Source: Solirubrobacter deserti
Lineage (GTDB): Bacteria > Actinomycetota > Thermoleophilia > Solirubrobacterales > Solirubrobacteraceae
Assembly (NCBI RefSeq): GCF_003344625.1
Contig: NZ_QPKJ02000008.1
Span: 62,001 to 126,000, forward strand
DNA length: 64,000 nt
Direction: 5' to 3'
Made by a program: the position numbers and the translations under genes
Part shown: piece by piece, positions 1-6,759 of the stretch
Numbering within the stretch: position 1 is the stretch's first letter
How the letters are laid out: each line of letters opens with the position of its first letter
The notes under the pieces: generated by a model
Databases searched by the model: none
The model's input: only the letters and a program-made list of their open reading frames with translations
What the model was told of the DNA's origin: nothing

Positions 1-119
1 GGCGACTGCACCGTGGCGTCTTCGGTGTAAATCGTCCCCGCGTCGTCCCAGCGCTTGTCGTCGAGCAGGCGCGAGAGGCGGGTGAACAGCGAGGCGACCT
101 CGACACGATCGGAAGTCAT
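1..119 (-). CDS. SnoaL/NTF2-like protein, N-terminal part only
   Basis: The gene starts with ATG at 119 and runs off the left edge of the window, so only about 39 residues are seen. The visible start (MTSDRVEVASLFTRLSRLLD followed by a Trp-Asp pair and a TEDA motif) is typical of the first helix and turn of SnoaL-like / NTF2-like polyketide-cyclase-fold proteins, which include small hydrolases, isomerases and ligand-binding proteins. A clear AGGAG Shine-Dalgarno lies just upstream (complement of about 126-130). It is divergent from the MarR gene at 208 and has a good promoter overlapping two palindromes, so it is probably that regulator's target. The substrate is unknown. Confidence 0.6.
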   Translation of the reverse strand, partial: MTSDRVEVASLFTRLSRLLDDKRWDDAGTIYTEDATVQS

Positions 120-133
120 AAGGGGCTCCTTGG

Positions 134-189
134 TTGGCGGGTCCAACATTGGCAGCGCCAACTATACACCGATCCATTGGTGATACCAA
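134..189. promoter_or_regulatory. Three TTGG-N5-CCAA palindromes, probable MarR operators
   Basis: Three 13-base sites share the pattern TTGG-N5-CCAA at 134-146, 149-161 and 177-189. The last two are perfect in 5-base arms (TTGGC/GCCAA and TTGGT/ACCAA). They sit between the NTF2-like gene and the divergent MarR gene. MarR dimers classically bind palindromes in such divergent promoters, so these are the natural operator candidates. This is inference from position and symmetry. Confidence 0.6.
161..189 (-). promoter_or_regulatory. Promoter of the NTF2-like gene
   Basis: Read on the minus strand, TTGGTA (184-189) is followed after exactly 17 bases by TATAGT (161-166). This is a good match to the sigma-70 housekeeping consensus and would start transcription near 154, upstream of the ATG at 119. 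Two TTGG-N5-CCAA palindromes overlap its -35 and -10 boxes, so a bound repressor would block it. Confidence 0.6.
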
Positions 190-207
190 CGATGTAGTCT
201 GTGCGTC

Positions 208-645
208 GTGGCGGAGACACCTGAGCGGTTGAGCGCACGGCCGAGCTGGCTGCTCACGCAGCTCGCGGTGCACGCGCACCGGTTGGCGTCCGAGGGCTTC
301 GCCGAGGCCGGCGCGCGCGGCTACCACTACCGGATCCTCGCCGCGCTGGGCGAGTTCGGGCCGGCCTCCCAGGTGCAGCTGGGCCGGCGCTGCACCATGG
401 ACCGCAGCGACGTCGTGGCGGCGATCAACGAGCTGTCGGAACGCGGCTTCGTCGAGCGCGCGCCGGACCCGGGTGACCGCCGGCGCAACATCGTGAGCCT
501 CACCGCGGCGGGCCACCAGCAGCTGCGCCGCCTGGACGAAGCGCTCGACGCCGTGCAGGACCAACTGCTCGGCCCGCTCGGGGCCGCGGAGCGCGCGACG
601 CTCACACACCTTCTCGCGCGGCTGCTCGAGCATCACGCGAGATAG
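208..645 (+). CDS. MarR family transcriptional regulator
   Basis: A 145-residue winged-helix regulator of the usual MarR length. The central part contains the recognition helix and wing: a CTMDRSDVVAAINELSERGF helix-turn-helix segment followed by the APDPGDRRRN wing, a near-diagnostic MarR pattern. Long helices at both ends would form the dimer interface. The GTG start at 208 is chosen because it is the first in-frame start and gives the expected N-terminal length. It is divergent from an NTF2-like gene across an 88-base gap with three matching palindromes, so it probably represses that gene and itself. The ligand is unknown. Confidence 0.88.
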   Translation: MAETPERLSARPSWLLTQLAVHAHRLASEGFAEAGARGYHYRILAALGEFGPASQVQLGRRCTMDRSDVVAAINELSERGFVERAPDPGDRRRNIVSLTAAGHQQLRRLDEALDAVQDQLLGPLGAAERATLTHLLARLLEHHAR

Positions 646-682
646 TCCGGGACGCTCCGCGCCCAGCGGAGTCTCCCTTCAT

Positions 683-1444
683 ATGAGACTGAAACTCGCA
701 GGCCTCGCGGCCGCCACGCTCCTCGCCGTCCCGGCCGCCGCACAGGCCTCGACCATCGAGCACAGCGTCACGACGATCAGCTTCGAGGGCAACTACTCGA
801 TCGAGGGCGTCGTCCCCCGCATGGAGCGGTTCGAGCGCTGGATCAGCGCCGACCGTGCGCGCCAGGTCGTCACCGCCGCCGACGGCACGCTGCGCGCCGA
901 AGCCGCGCAGGAGCCGCTGAAGTTCACCGCCTTCGACGCCGTGCGCGACGAGATCGGGACGCTCACGGGCGAAAGCGCCAACTCCCCGCGCGGCACGTTC
1001 GTGCGCACCCTGTCGTCGGAGGGCGGCGACATCAGGGCCATGATGAGCAAGGGCTGGCTGGTCCAGACGGGCGAGACGACGTTCCTCGGCCGCCCGGCGC
1101 TGACGCTCGCGACCTCGGCCGGCGCGCCCGCCGAGGGCCGCACGCGCACGACGATGATCGTCGACGCGCAGAACCTCGCGCCCTACCAGCGCGTCACGAC
1201 CGGCACGCAGGACGGCCTCAGCTACACGCAGACCATGACGGTCGAGTCGGTCGAGACGCTCCCGCTGGCCGGCAACGAGCACCTGCTCGCGATGAGCGAC
1301 GCCGGGGCGAACGCCGAGCGCGTGACCTTCAGCGAGCAGGCGCGGCGCATCCTCGAGGGCCGCGAGCAGGCGAGCAAGCCGAAGGCGGCCAAGAAGAAGA
1401 AGGCCGTCGCCAAGAAGAAGGCCAAGAAGAAGACGCGCCGGTAA
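683..1444 (+). CDS. Secreted protein with Lys-rich tail, function unknown
   Basis: 253 residues starting with a clear signal peptide (MRLKLAGLAAATLLAVPAAA, cleavage after QAS). The mature part is rich in Thr, Glu and beta-type sequence, with no motif I can assign; a LolA/LppX-like fold is conceivable but unsupported. The last 25 residues are almost all Lys, Arg and Ala (KAAKKKKAVAKKKAKKK), which could bind the acidic cell wall or nucleic acid. The gene is 4 bases upstream of a small SH3-like secreted protein and the two probably share a transcript. Confidence 0.6.
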   Translation: MRLKLAGLAAATLLAVPAAAQASTIEHSVTTISFEGNYSIEGVVPRMERFERWISADRARQVVTAADGTLRAEAAQEPLKFTAFDAVRDEIGTLTGESANSPRGTFVRTLSSEGGDIRAMMSKGWLVQTGETTFLGRPALTLATSAGAPAEGRTRTTMIVDAQNLAPYQRVTTGTQDGLSYTQTMTVESVETLPLAGNEHLLAMSDAGANAERVTFSEQARRILEGREQASKPKAAKKKKAVAKKKAKKKTRR

Positions 1445-1448
1445 GCGG

Positions 1449-1718
1449 GTGAAGCTCAGGCTCACCATCGCCTCGGCGTGCGTGCTCGTGGCGGCGTCGG
1501 CCTCCCCGGCCGACGCCGCCACGGCGGCGCGCCACGAGCGCATCTGCGCACCGGAGGTCACGGTGCTCGACAGCCCGCGCGGGCTGCCGATCGGCGTGCT
1601 CTATCGCGGCGATCGCGTGACGCTGCTGCGCCGCGACCGCACGCGCGCGTGGGTGCGCGTGCGCTCCGGGGCGCCGATCACCGGCTGGATCCCGCGCCGG
1701 AGCCTCGATGGCTGCTGA
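1449..1718 (+). CDS. Small secreted SH3-like protein
   Basis: 89 residues from a GTG start 4 bases after the upstream stop. The N-terminus is a signal peptide ending near SPADAA. The rest is a single bacterial SH3-type domain: a Cys near the start, a VLDSPRGLPIGVLYRGD turn, a WVRVRSG strand, then GWIPRRSLDGC at the end. The two Cys residues could form a disulfide. Bacterial SH3 domains commonly bind peptidoglycan or act as cell-wall modules. The same pattern recurs in the C-terminus of the sigma-factor fusion that follows. Confidence 0.65.
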   Translation: MKLRLTIASACVLVAASASPADAATAARHERICAPEVTVLDSPRGLPIGVLYRGDRVTLLRRDRTRAWVRVRSGAPITGWIPRRSLDGC

Positions 1719-1751
1719 ACGCGACGACCCGCCCAAAGGGCTCGCGTCGCT

Positions 1752-1782
1752 GAGAGGCGTCGCCCACGGGGCGACCCCTCTC
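1752..1782. terminator. Strong hairpin between the SH3 gene and the sigma gene
   Basis: 14-base arms (1752-1765 and 1769-1782) pair at 13 of 14 positions around an ACG loop. There is no T-tract. The hairpin ends 15 bases before the preferred ATG of the sigma-factor gene at 1798, so it could terminate the upstream pair or attenuate sigma-factor expression. Its presence argues against the longer in-frame start at 1708. Confidence 0.55.
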
Positions 1783-1797
1783 GCCTCGCCGAGGGGC

Positions 1798-3153
1798 ATG
1801 CGTGCGACCGACGAGCAGCTCGTCCGCCGCCTGCGCGACGGCGACGACGCCGCCTTCGAGCTCGTCCATCAGCGCTACGCCAAGCGGCTGGAGCGGTACG
1901 CGGCGAAGATCCTCGGCGGGCGACGGGAGCTCGCCGAGGACGTCGTGCAGGAGGCGCTGATCCGCGCCCACCGGGCGCTGCGGCGCGACCACCAGCCGCT
2001 CCACCTGGCCTCGTGGCTGCACCGGCTCGTGCGCAACTGCTGCCTGGATGAGCTCAGCCGCGTGCGCTTCGCGCCGCTCGCCGACGACACGGACGCACCG
2101 GAGGCGCTCGCGCCCGGTCCGCACGCCGTGCTCGAGCAGCGCGACGCGGTGCACGGCCTGCTGGCCGACATCGCCGCCCTCCCGTCCGCGCAGCGGCACG
2201 CGCTGCTGCGACGGGAGCTCGACGGGCTCGGGCACGAGGAGCTCGCGGCCGAGCTCGGCGTCACGCCGCAGGCCAGCAAGCAGCTCGTCCACCGGGCCCG
2301 CCTGAACGTGATCAAGGGCCGCGAGGCGCGCGACGCGTGCTGCCTCGCCGTCCAGGGCGACCTGCTCGCCGCGCACGACGAGCGCCGCCGCGCGTCCGCC
2401 GCGACCTACCGCCACCTGGTCACCTGCAAGGCGTGTCGCGGGCTGCGCGATCGCCTGCGCACGGCGCGCCGCGGCGCACTCGCGCTCGTCCCGCCCGCCG
2501 GCCTCGCCGTGCTGCTCGGCGCGCTCGCGGCCAAGCTCGGCCCGGGCGGCAAGGCGACCGCGGGCGGCATCGCCGTGTTCGCCGCGAGTGCAACGGTCGC
2601 CGCGCCCATCCTCTTCGTCGCGGGTGACCCGTCGCCGGTCACGGTCACCAGCCCGGCGCTGCCCGGCGGTGCGCTGTCCGTCGGAGCGCCCGTCCCGCCC
2701 GCGACCGCGATGGTCACGCGCGTGATCACCTTCAAGCGCGGCGACGCGCTCCCTCAGACCGTCACGCTCACCTGCCCGGAGCACACGCGGATCGCGGGGA
2801 TCCTGCCGCCGGCCGGCGCGCGCATCGGTGTCGGCTACGCGCCCGGCACCACCGTCGGTGTCGGCCGGGACGCCGAGCTCGTGTTCGAGCGGCACACCGC
2901 CGACCGCGACGGCTCGCTCGTCGTCGGCACGCTCTGCCGCGTGCCCGACACCCGCGGCTCCGTCATCCCCGGCGAAGCCGCCGCGGAGCCGTGGACGCGC
3001 ACGTGCGCCGACCACGCCTACCTGCTCGCCGAACCGGGCGGCGAGGCCGTCGGCTCGCTGCGGACGCAGCAGCCGCTGGCGGTGCAGTCGATCGAACGCG
3101 GCTGGCGCGCGTGTGAAGACCGACACCGGCGAGCACGGCTGGGTCGACGCTGA
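1798..3153 (+). CDS. ECF-type sigma factor fused to zinc-motif, membrane and external domains (frameshifted end)
   Basis: The first about 180 residues are an ECF sigma factor: region 2 (AFELVHQRYAKRLERYAAKI, then AEDVVQEALIRAHRAL) and region 4 (a helix-turn-helix around LAAELGVTPQASKQLVHRAR). A zinc-binding HLVTCKAC motif (HxxxCxxC) follows, as in zinc-binding anti-sigma factors, then hydrophobic segments that can span the membrane, then an extracytoplasmic part ending in an SH3-like domain. The frame stops at 3153, but the +1 frame from about 3113 reads VKTDTGEHGWVDADALC to a stop at 3190 and completes the SH3 domain, so a one-base shift near 3109-3113 is likely. ATG 1798 is preferred to ATG 1708 because a stable hairpin lies between them and the extra residues look non-coding. 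Sigma and zinc motif are secure; the domain fusion is unusual. Confidence 0.75.
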   Translation: MRATDEQLVRRLRDGDDAAFELVHQRYAKRLERYAAKILGGRRELAEDVVQEALIRAHRALRRDHQPLHLASWLHRLVRNCCLDELSRVRFAPLADDTDAPEALAPGPHAVLEQRDAVHGLLADIAALPSAQRHALLRRELDGLGHEELAAELGVTPQASKQLVHRARLNVIKGREARDACCLAVQGDLLAAHDERRRASAATYRHLVTCKACRGLRDRLRTARRGALALVPPAGLAVLLGALAAKLGPGGKATAGGIAVFAASATVAAPILFVAGDPSPVTVTSPALPGGALSVGAPVPPATAMVTRVITFKRGDALPQTVTLTCPEHTRIAGILPPAGARIGVGYAPGTTVGVGRDAELVFERHTADRDGSLVVGTLCRVPDTRGSVIPGEAAAEPWTRTCADHAYLLAEPGGEAVGSLRTQQPLAVQSIERGWRACEDRHRRARLGRR

Positions 3154-3227
3154 CGCGTTGTGTGCTGAAGCTCACATAGAGCGGCCGTGACGTTCAGCGT
3201 CGCGGCCCGCTGCCGACAATCCGGGAC

Positions 3228-4574
3228 ATGGAGGTCCGCTTGTCGGAGATCATCTCCGCGCTCTCGTACGCGCTCGACGTGACCGAAGGCCAGCCGGCCG
3301 GTCACGCCGCGCGCACGTGCGCGATCGGCATGCGGATCGCCGACATCGCGGGCGTCCCCCACGACGAGCTGTCGTCCCTCTACTACGCGCTGCTGCTCAA
3401 GGACGCGGGCTGCTCGGCCAACGCGGCCGCGGTCTGCACGCTGTTCGGCTCCGACGATCGCACCTACAAGGAGCTGCGCAAGCGCATCGACTACCGCTCC
3501 AAGCGCGCGAACGCCGTGTCGGCGTTCCGCAGCACGCTGCCGGGCGCACCCATCTTCACGCGCGTGAAGCGGCTCGCGGAGATCGCGCGCCAGGAGGACG
3601 GCAAGACCGACGAGCTGTACGGCGTGCGCTGCGAGCGCGGCGCCGAGATCGCGCGCATGATCGAGCTGCCCGAGAGCACTGCCGAGGCGATCCGCGCGCT
3701 CGACGAGCACTGGGACGGCGGCGGCGTGCCGTACGGCCTGCGCGGCACGGAGATCCCGCTCGCGGGACGCATCCTCGCGCTCGCCCAGATCGCCGAGGTC
3801 TACTTCACCGGCGGGGGCGTGGACGCGGCGCTCGCCGTCGCCGCTGAGCGCTCCGGCCGCTGGTTCGATCCGGACCTGGTCGCCGCGCTGCTGACCACCC
3901 GCGACGATCGCGCGTTCTGGGCCTCGCTGCACGGGGACGCCGTCGAGCTGGTGAAGGCCTTCGAACCCACCGACCACCTGCTGATGGCCGACGAGGAGGG
4001 CCTGGACCGCGTCGCCGAAGCGTTCGCCATGGTCGTCGACGCGAAGTCGCCGTTCACCGGCCGCCACTCCGCCGGCGTCGCGCACATCGCGCTCGGCGTC
4101 GCCGAGACCATGGACCTCGAAGCCGACTGCCTGCGTGATCTGCGCCGCGCGGCGCTCCTGCACGACCTCGGCAAGCTCGGCGTCTCCAACCTCGTGCTCG
4201 ACAAGCCGGGCAAGCTCGACGCCGACGAGTGGGCCGAGATGCGCCGCCACGCCGAGCTGACCGTCCGCATCCTCGAGCGCGTCCCGCCGTTCCGGCACCT
4301 GGCGCGCGACGCCGGCGCCCACCACGAGCGCCTCGACGGCCGCGGCTATCACCTCGGGCTGACCGCCGGCGAGCTCGGCTGGATGCCGCGGACGCTCGCG
4401 GTCGCCGACGTGTTCGAGGCGCTGACCGCCGACCGTCCGTACCGCGACGCGCTCGACCGCGACGAGGCGCTCGCGATCATGCGCCGCGACGTCGGCGCCG
4501 CGTTCTCACCCGAGCACTTCGAGGCGCTCGAGGCCTGGGCGAACCGGTCTAGCCTCGTTCCTGCCGCGCCCTGA
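3228..4574 (+). CDS. HD-GYP domain phosphodiesterase, two HD domains
   Basis: 448 residues. HD-GYP proteins hydrolyse cyclic di-GMP using a two- or three-metal site. The C-terminal half has HDLGK at about 311-315 and HHERLDGRGYH at about 365-375, followed by ADVFEALTADRPYR, the standard HD-GYP signature; the last residue of the GYP motif is His instead of Pro. The N-terminal half looks like a second, partly degenerate HD domain (DEHWDGGGVPYG near 165 resembles the HHE..DG.GYP region). No sensor or membrane part is visible. A GACAAT hexamer 7 bases before the ATG suggests a leaderless transcript. The 3' end overlaps the convergent gene by 26 bases. Confidence 0.85.
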   Translation: MEVRLSEIISALSYALDVTEGQPAGHAARTCAIGMRIADIAGVPHDELSSLYYALLLKDAGCSANAAAVCTLFGSDDRTYKELRKRIDYRSKRANAVSAFRSTLPGAPIFTRVKRLAEIARQEDGKTDELYGVRCERGAEIARMIELPESTAEAIRALDEHWDGGGVPYGLRGTEIPLAGRILALAQIAEVYFTGGGVDAALAVAAERSGRWFDPDLVAALLTTRDDRAFWASLHGDAVELVKAFEPTDHLLMADEEGLDRVAEAFAMVVDAKSPFTGRHSAGVAHIALGVAETMDLEADCLRDLRRAALLHDLGKLGVSNLVLDKPGKLDADEWAEMRRHAELTVRILERVPPFRHLARDAGAHHERLDGRGYHLGLTAGELGWMPRTLAVADVFEALTADRPYRDALDRDEALAIMRRDVGAAFSPEHFEALEAWANRSSLVPAAP

Positions 4575-4971
4575 GGTTGTTCTCCGCGATCGTGCGGAGG
4601 AAGATCCCGGTGCGACGGTCCGTCGAGGCGCTGACCAGGAACATCGGGACGAACGGCACGAGCGGCGCGAACCCGAGCAGTTGTGGCGGGCCGCCCCCGT
4701 TGTGCGGGTTGTGCGCCCAGTGCCCGCCGCCGTGCTTGATCAGCACCTGCCCGTAGTAGCGGGTGGCGCGGTCCCAGTTGGCCACGGACGGGTCGGCGCG
4801 CAGCGCTTCGATCGACGGGTAGGTCTCGAGGAACCACGCCTCGAGCACGTCGAGCGACTCCAGCGAGTAGTCCAGCTTGGCGCTCACCTCGTCGGGCAGG
4901 TCGTGCATGAACTCGTCGAGCAGGACGTCCATGCCGGCGAGCCAGTCCTCGAAGCGCCGCTGGTCGTTCAC
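4549..4971 (-). CDS. Conserved-looking small protein, function unknown
   Basis: 140 residues, starting at a GTG that overlaps the stop of the response regulator (GTGA), so it is translationally coupled and the last gene of the MmpL-kinase-regulator operon. The N-terminal half is acidic and helical (DVLLDEFMHDLPDEVSAKL). The C-terminal half has a GGGHWAHNPHNGGG segment with several His/Asn residues and a hydrophobic LLGFAPLVPFVPMFLVSAST stretch. I do not recognise the family. Operon position suggests a link to the exporter or its two-component system. Confidence 0.65.
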   Translation of the reverse strand: MNDQRRFEDWLAGMDVLLDEFMHDLPDEVSAKLDYSLESLDVLEAWFLETYPSIEALRADPSVANWDRATRYYGQVLIKHGGGHWAHNPHNGGGPPQLLGFAPLVPFVPMFLVSASTDRRTGIFLRTIAENNLRARQERG

Positions 4972-5642
4972 GCGCGATCTCCCGGGACGACGAGCCCTGT
5001 CTCGTAGGCCAGCACGACCAGCTGCGCGCGGTCGCGCGCGTCGAGCTTCTGGAACAACCGCGCGACGTGCGTCTTGGCGGTCAGGGGCGAGAGGATCAGC
5101 TCGTCGGCGATCTCGGTATTCGACAATCCCCGGCCGACGAGCGTGAGCACCTCGCGCTCGCGCGGGGTGAGCTCGGCGAGGTCGTCGTCCCGCCGCGGGC
5201 GCGGTTCGGCCGGGGCCTGCGCCACGAAGGCCTCGATCAGCCGGCGGGTGAGGCGCGGCGCGAGCAGCGCGTCGCCGCCGGCGACCACGCGCACGGCGGC
5301 CAGCAGGTCGGGCGGGTCGATGTCCTTGAGCAGGAACCCGGACGCGCCCGCGCGCAGCGCGCCGAACACGTACTCGTCGAGCTCGAACGTCGTCAGCACG
5401 AGCACCCGCGTGTCCGCCAGCAGGGCGTCGGAGGTGATGCGGCCGGTCGCCTCGAGCCCGTCCATGCGCGGCATGCGCACGTCCATCAGCACGATGTCGG
5501 GCCGCGTGGCGCCCGCCAGCTCGACCGCCTCGGCGCCGTCGGACGCCTCGCCCACGACTTCGATGTCGCTCTGGGCCGCGAGCAGCGCGCGGAAGCCGGC
5601 CCGCACGAGCGCCTGGTCGTCGGCGAGCAGGACGCGGGTCAC
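4968..5642 (-). CDS. NarL/FixJ-type response regulator
   Basis: 224 residues. The receiver domain begins VTRVLLADDQALVRAGFRAL, with the phosphoacceptor Asp in VLMDVRMPRMDG at about residue 54 and the conserved Lys in GFLLKDI. A LuxR-type helix-turn-helix fills the C-terminus (LTPREREVLTLVGRGLSNTE, about residues 158-215). The GTG start overlaps the stop of the kinase gene (GTGA), which fixes the start and implies coupled translation of kinase and regulator. It probably controls the adjacent MmpL exporter genes. Confidence 0.92.
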   Translation of the reverse strand: MTRVLLADDQALVRAGFRALLAAQSDIEVVGEASDGAEAVELAGATRPDIVLMDVRMPRMDGLEATGRITSDALLADTRVLVLTTFELDEYVFGALRAGASGFLLKDIDPPDLLAAVRVVAGGDALLAPRLTRRLIEAFVAQAPAEPRPRRDDDLAELTPREREVLTLVGRGLSNTEIADELILSPLTAKTHVARLFQKLDARDRAQLVVLAYETGLVVPGDRA

Positions 5643-6751
5643 GACGCGGCCGTCCGCGTCTTCGACGACAGCGGCAGCGTCGCCGCGACGCGCCACCCGC
5701 CGCCCGGGATGCGGCCCGCTTCGAGCGTTCCCCCGAGCGCGGTGGCCCGCTCGCGCATCCCGCGCACACCGGCGCCCGCGCCGCCCGGCCCACCACCGCC
5801 GACGCCGTCGTCGACGACCGCGATCGTGAGCAGCTCGTCGTCGGCGCGCACGACCACCGAGGCGTGCGTCGCGCGGGCGTGGCGGAGCACGTTGGTCAGC
5901 GCCTCCTGCACGATCCGGTAGCTCGCGGCGCCCACCGGGGTCGGCACGCCGCCGACCGTGTCGACGTCGACCGTGACTTCGACGCCCGCCGCGCGCAGCT
6001 GGTTCGCGACCGCGTCGAGGTCCTCGATCCCGGCGGCGGGCCCGACGGGCGCGGCCTGCTCGGGGTCGCGCAGCACCCCCAGCGTCGCGCGCAGGTCGTT
6101 CAACGCGTCCCCGCTGGTCTGCTTGATGTGCAGCAGCGCCTCGCGCGCCTGCTCGGTGTCCTGGTCGAGCAGGTGCGCCGCGACGCCGGACTGCACGTTG
6201 ATCGCGACCATCGCGTGCGCGACCACATCGTGGACCTCGCGCGCGATCCGCAGGCGCTCCTCGGCCAGCCGGCGCTCCGCGTCGGCCTCGGCCGCCTGCT
6301 GGCGGTTCCACATCAGATAGCCGACCGCCAGGGCGAGCTCGCAGATCGCGGTGTTCTTGAGCCAGATGGACACGATCATCTCCAGGTCGTGCTCGATCGG
6401 CACGATCGTGGACAGCACCAGCGGCGGGAGCGCCAGCGCCGCGATCACGGTCTGGCGCTTGCCGTTGAAACGGGCGAGGTCGAGCAGGCCCCAGGCCGGG
6501 AGCGCGACGACCGTGTTGGCCGGGATGTACTGGAACATGACCGCCGCGACGCCGAGCGCGAGCAGCGGGCCCATGAAGCGGAAGCCGAGCTGCCGCCGCC
6601 ACACGAGCGGCAGCACGGCCAGGTACGTGACCACGACGCTGAACGCGTCGATGTCCTGCTCGGGCTTCTCCGTCAGCAGCCCGTCCACCAGCAGGATGGG
6701 CGGCAGGACCAGGACGGGCAGCCAGCGATGCAGCGTCGGGTTCACGGTCAT
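5639..6751 (-). CDS. NarL-family sensor histidine kinase
   Basis: 370 residues. Residues 1-150 contain about five hydrophobic membrane segments with little extracytoplasmic sequence, as in DesK/LiaS-like kinases that sense membrane state. A HisKA_3 dimerisation domain follows with the phospho-accepting His at about 174 in AREVHDVVAHAM, then an HATPase domain with an N box (QEALTNVLRHA) and a Gly-rich ATP lid (DDGVGGGGPGG). The ATG is 8 bases after the upstream MmpL stop. It partners the coupled response regulator downstream. Confidence 0.92.
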   Translation of the reverse strand: MTVNPTLHRWLPVLVLPPILLVDGLLTEKPEQDIDAFSVVVTYLAVLPLVWRRQLGFRFMGPLLALGVAAVMFQYIPANTVVALPAWGLLDLARFNGKRQTVIAALALPPLVLSTIVPIEHDLEMIVSIWLKNTAICELALAVGYLMWNRQQAAEADAERRLAEERLRIAREVHDVVAHAMVAINVQSGVAAHLLDQDTEQAREALLHIKQTSGDALNDLRATLGVLRDPEQAAPVGPAAGIEDLDAVANQLRAAGVEVTVDVDTVGGVPTPVGAASYRIVQEALTNVLRHARATHASVVVRADDELLTIAVVDDGVGGGGPGGAGAGVRGMRERATALGGTLEAGRIPGGGWRVAATLPLSSKTRTAAS

Positions 6752-6759
6752 GGATGGTG

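Noticed and set aside
1708..1797. Longer start for the sigma-factor fusion
   Set aside because: The added residues are encoded by a strong hairpin and look non-coding; ATG 1798 starts just before sigma region 2.
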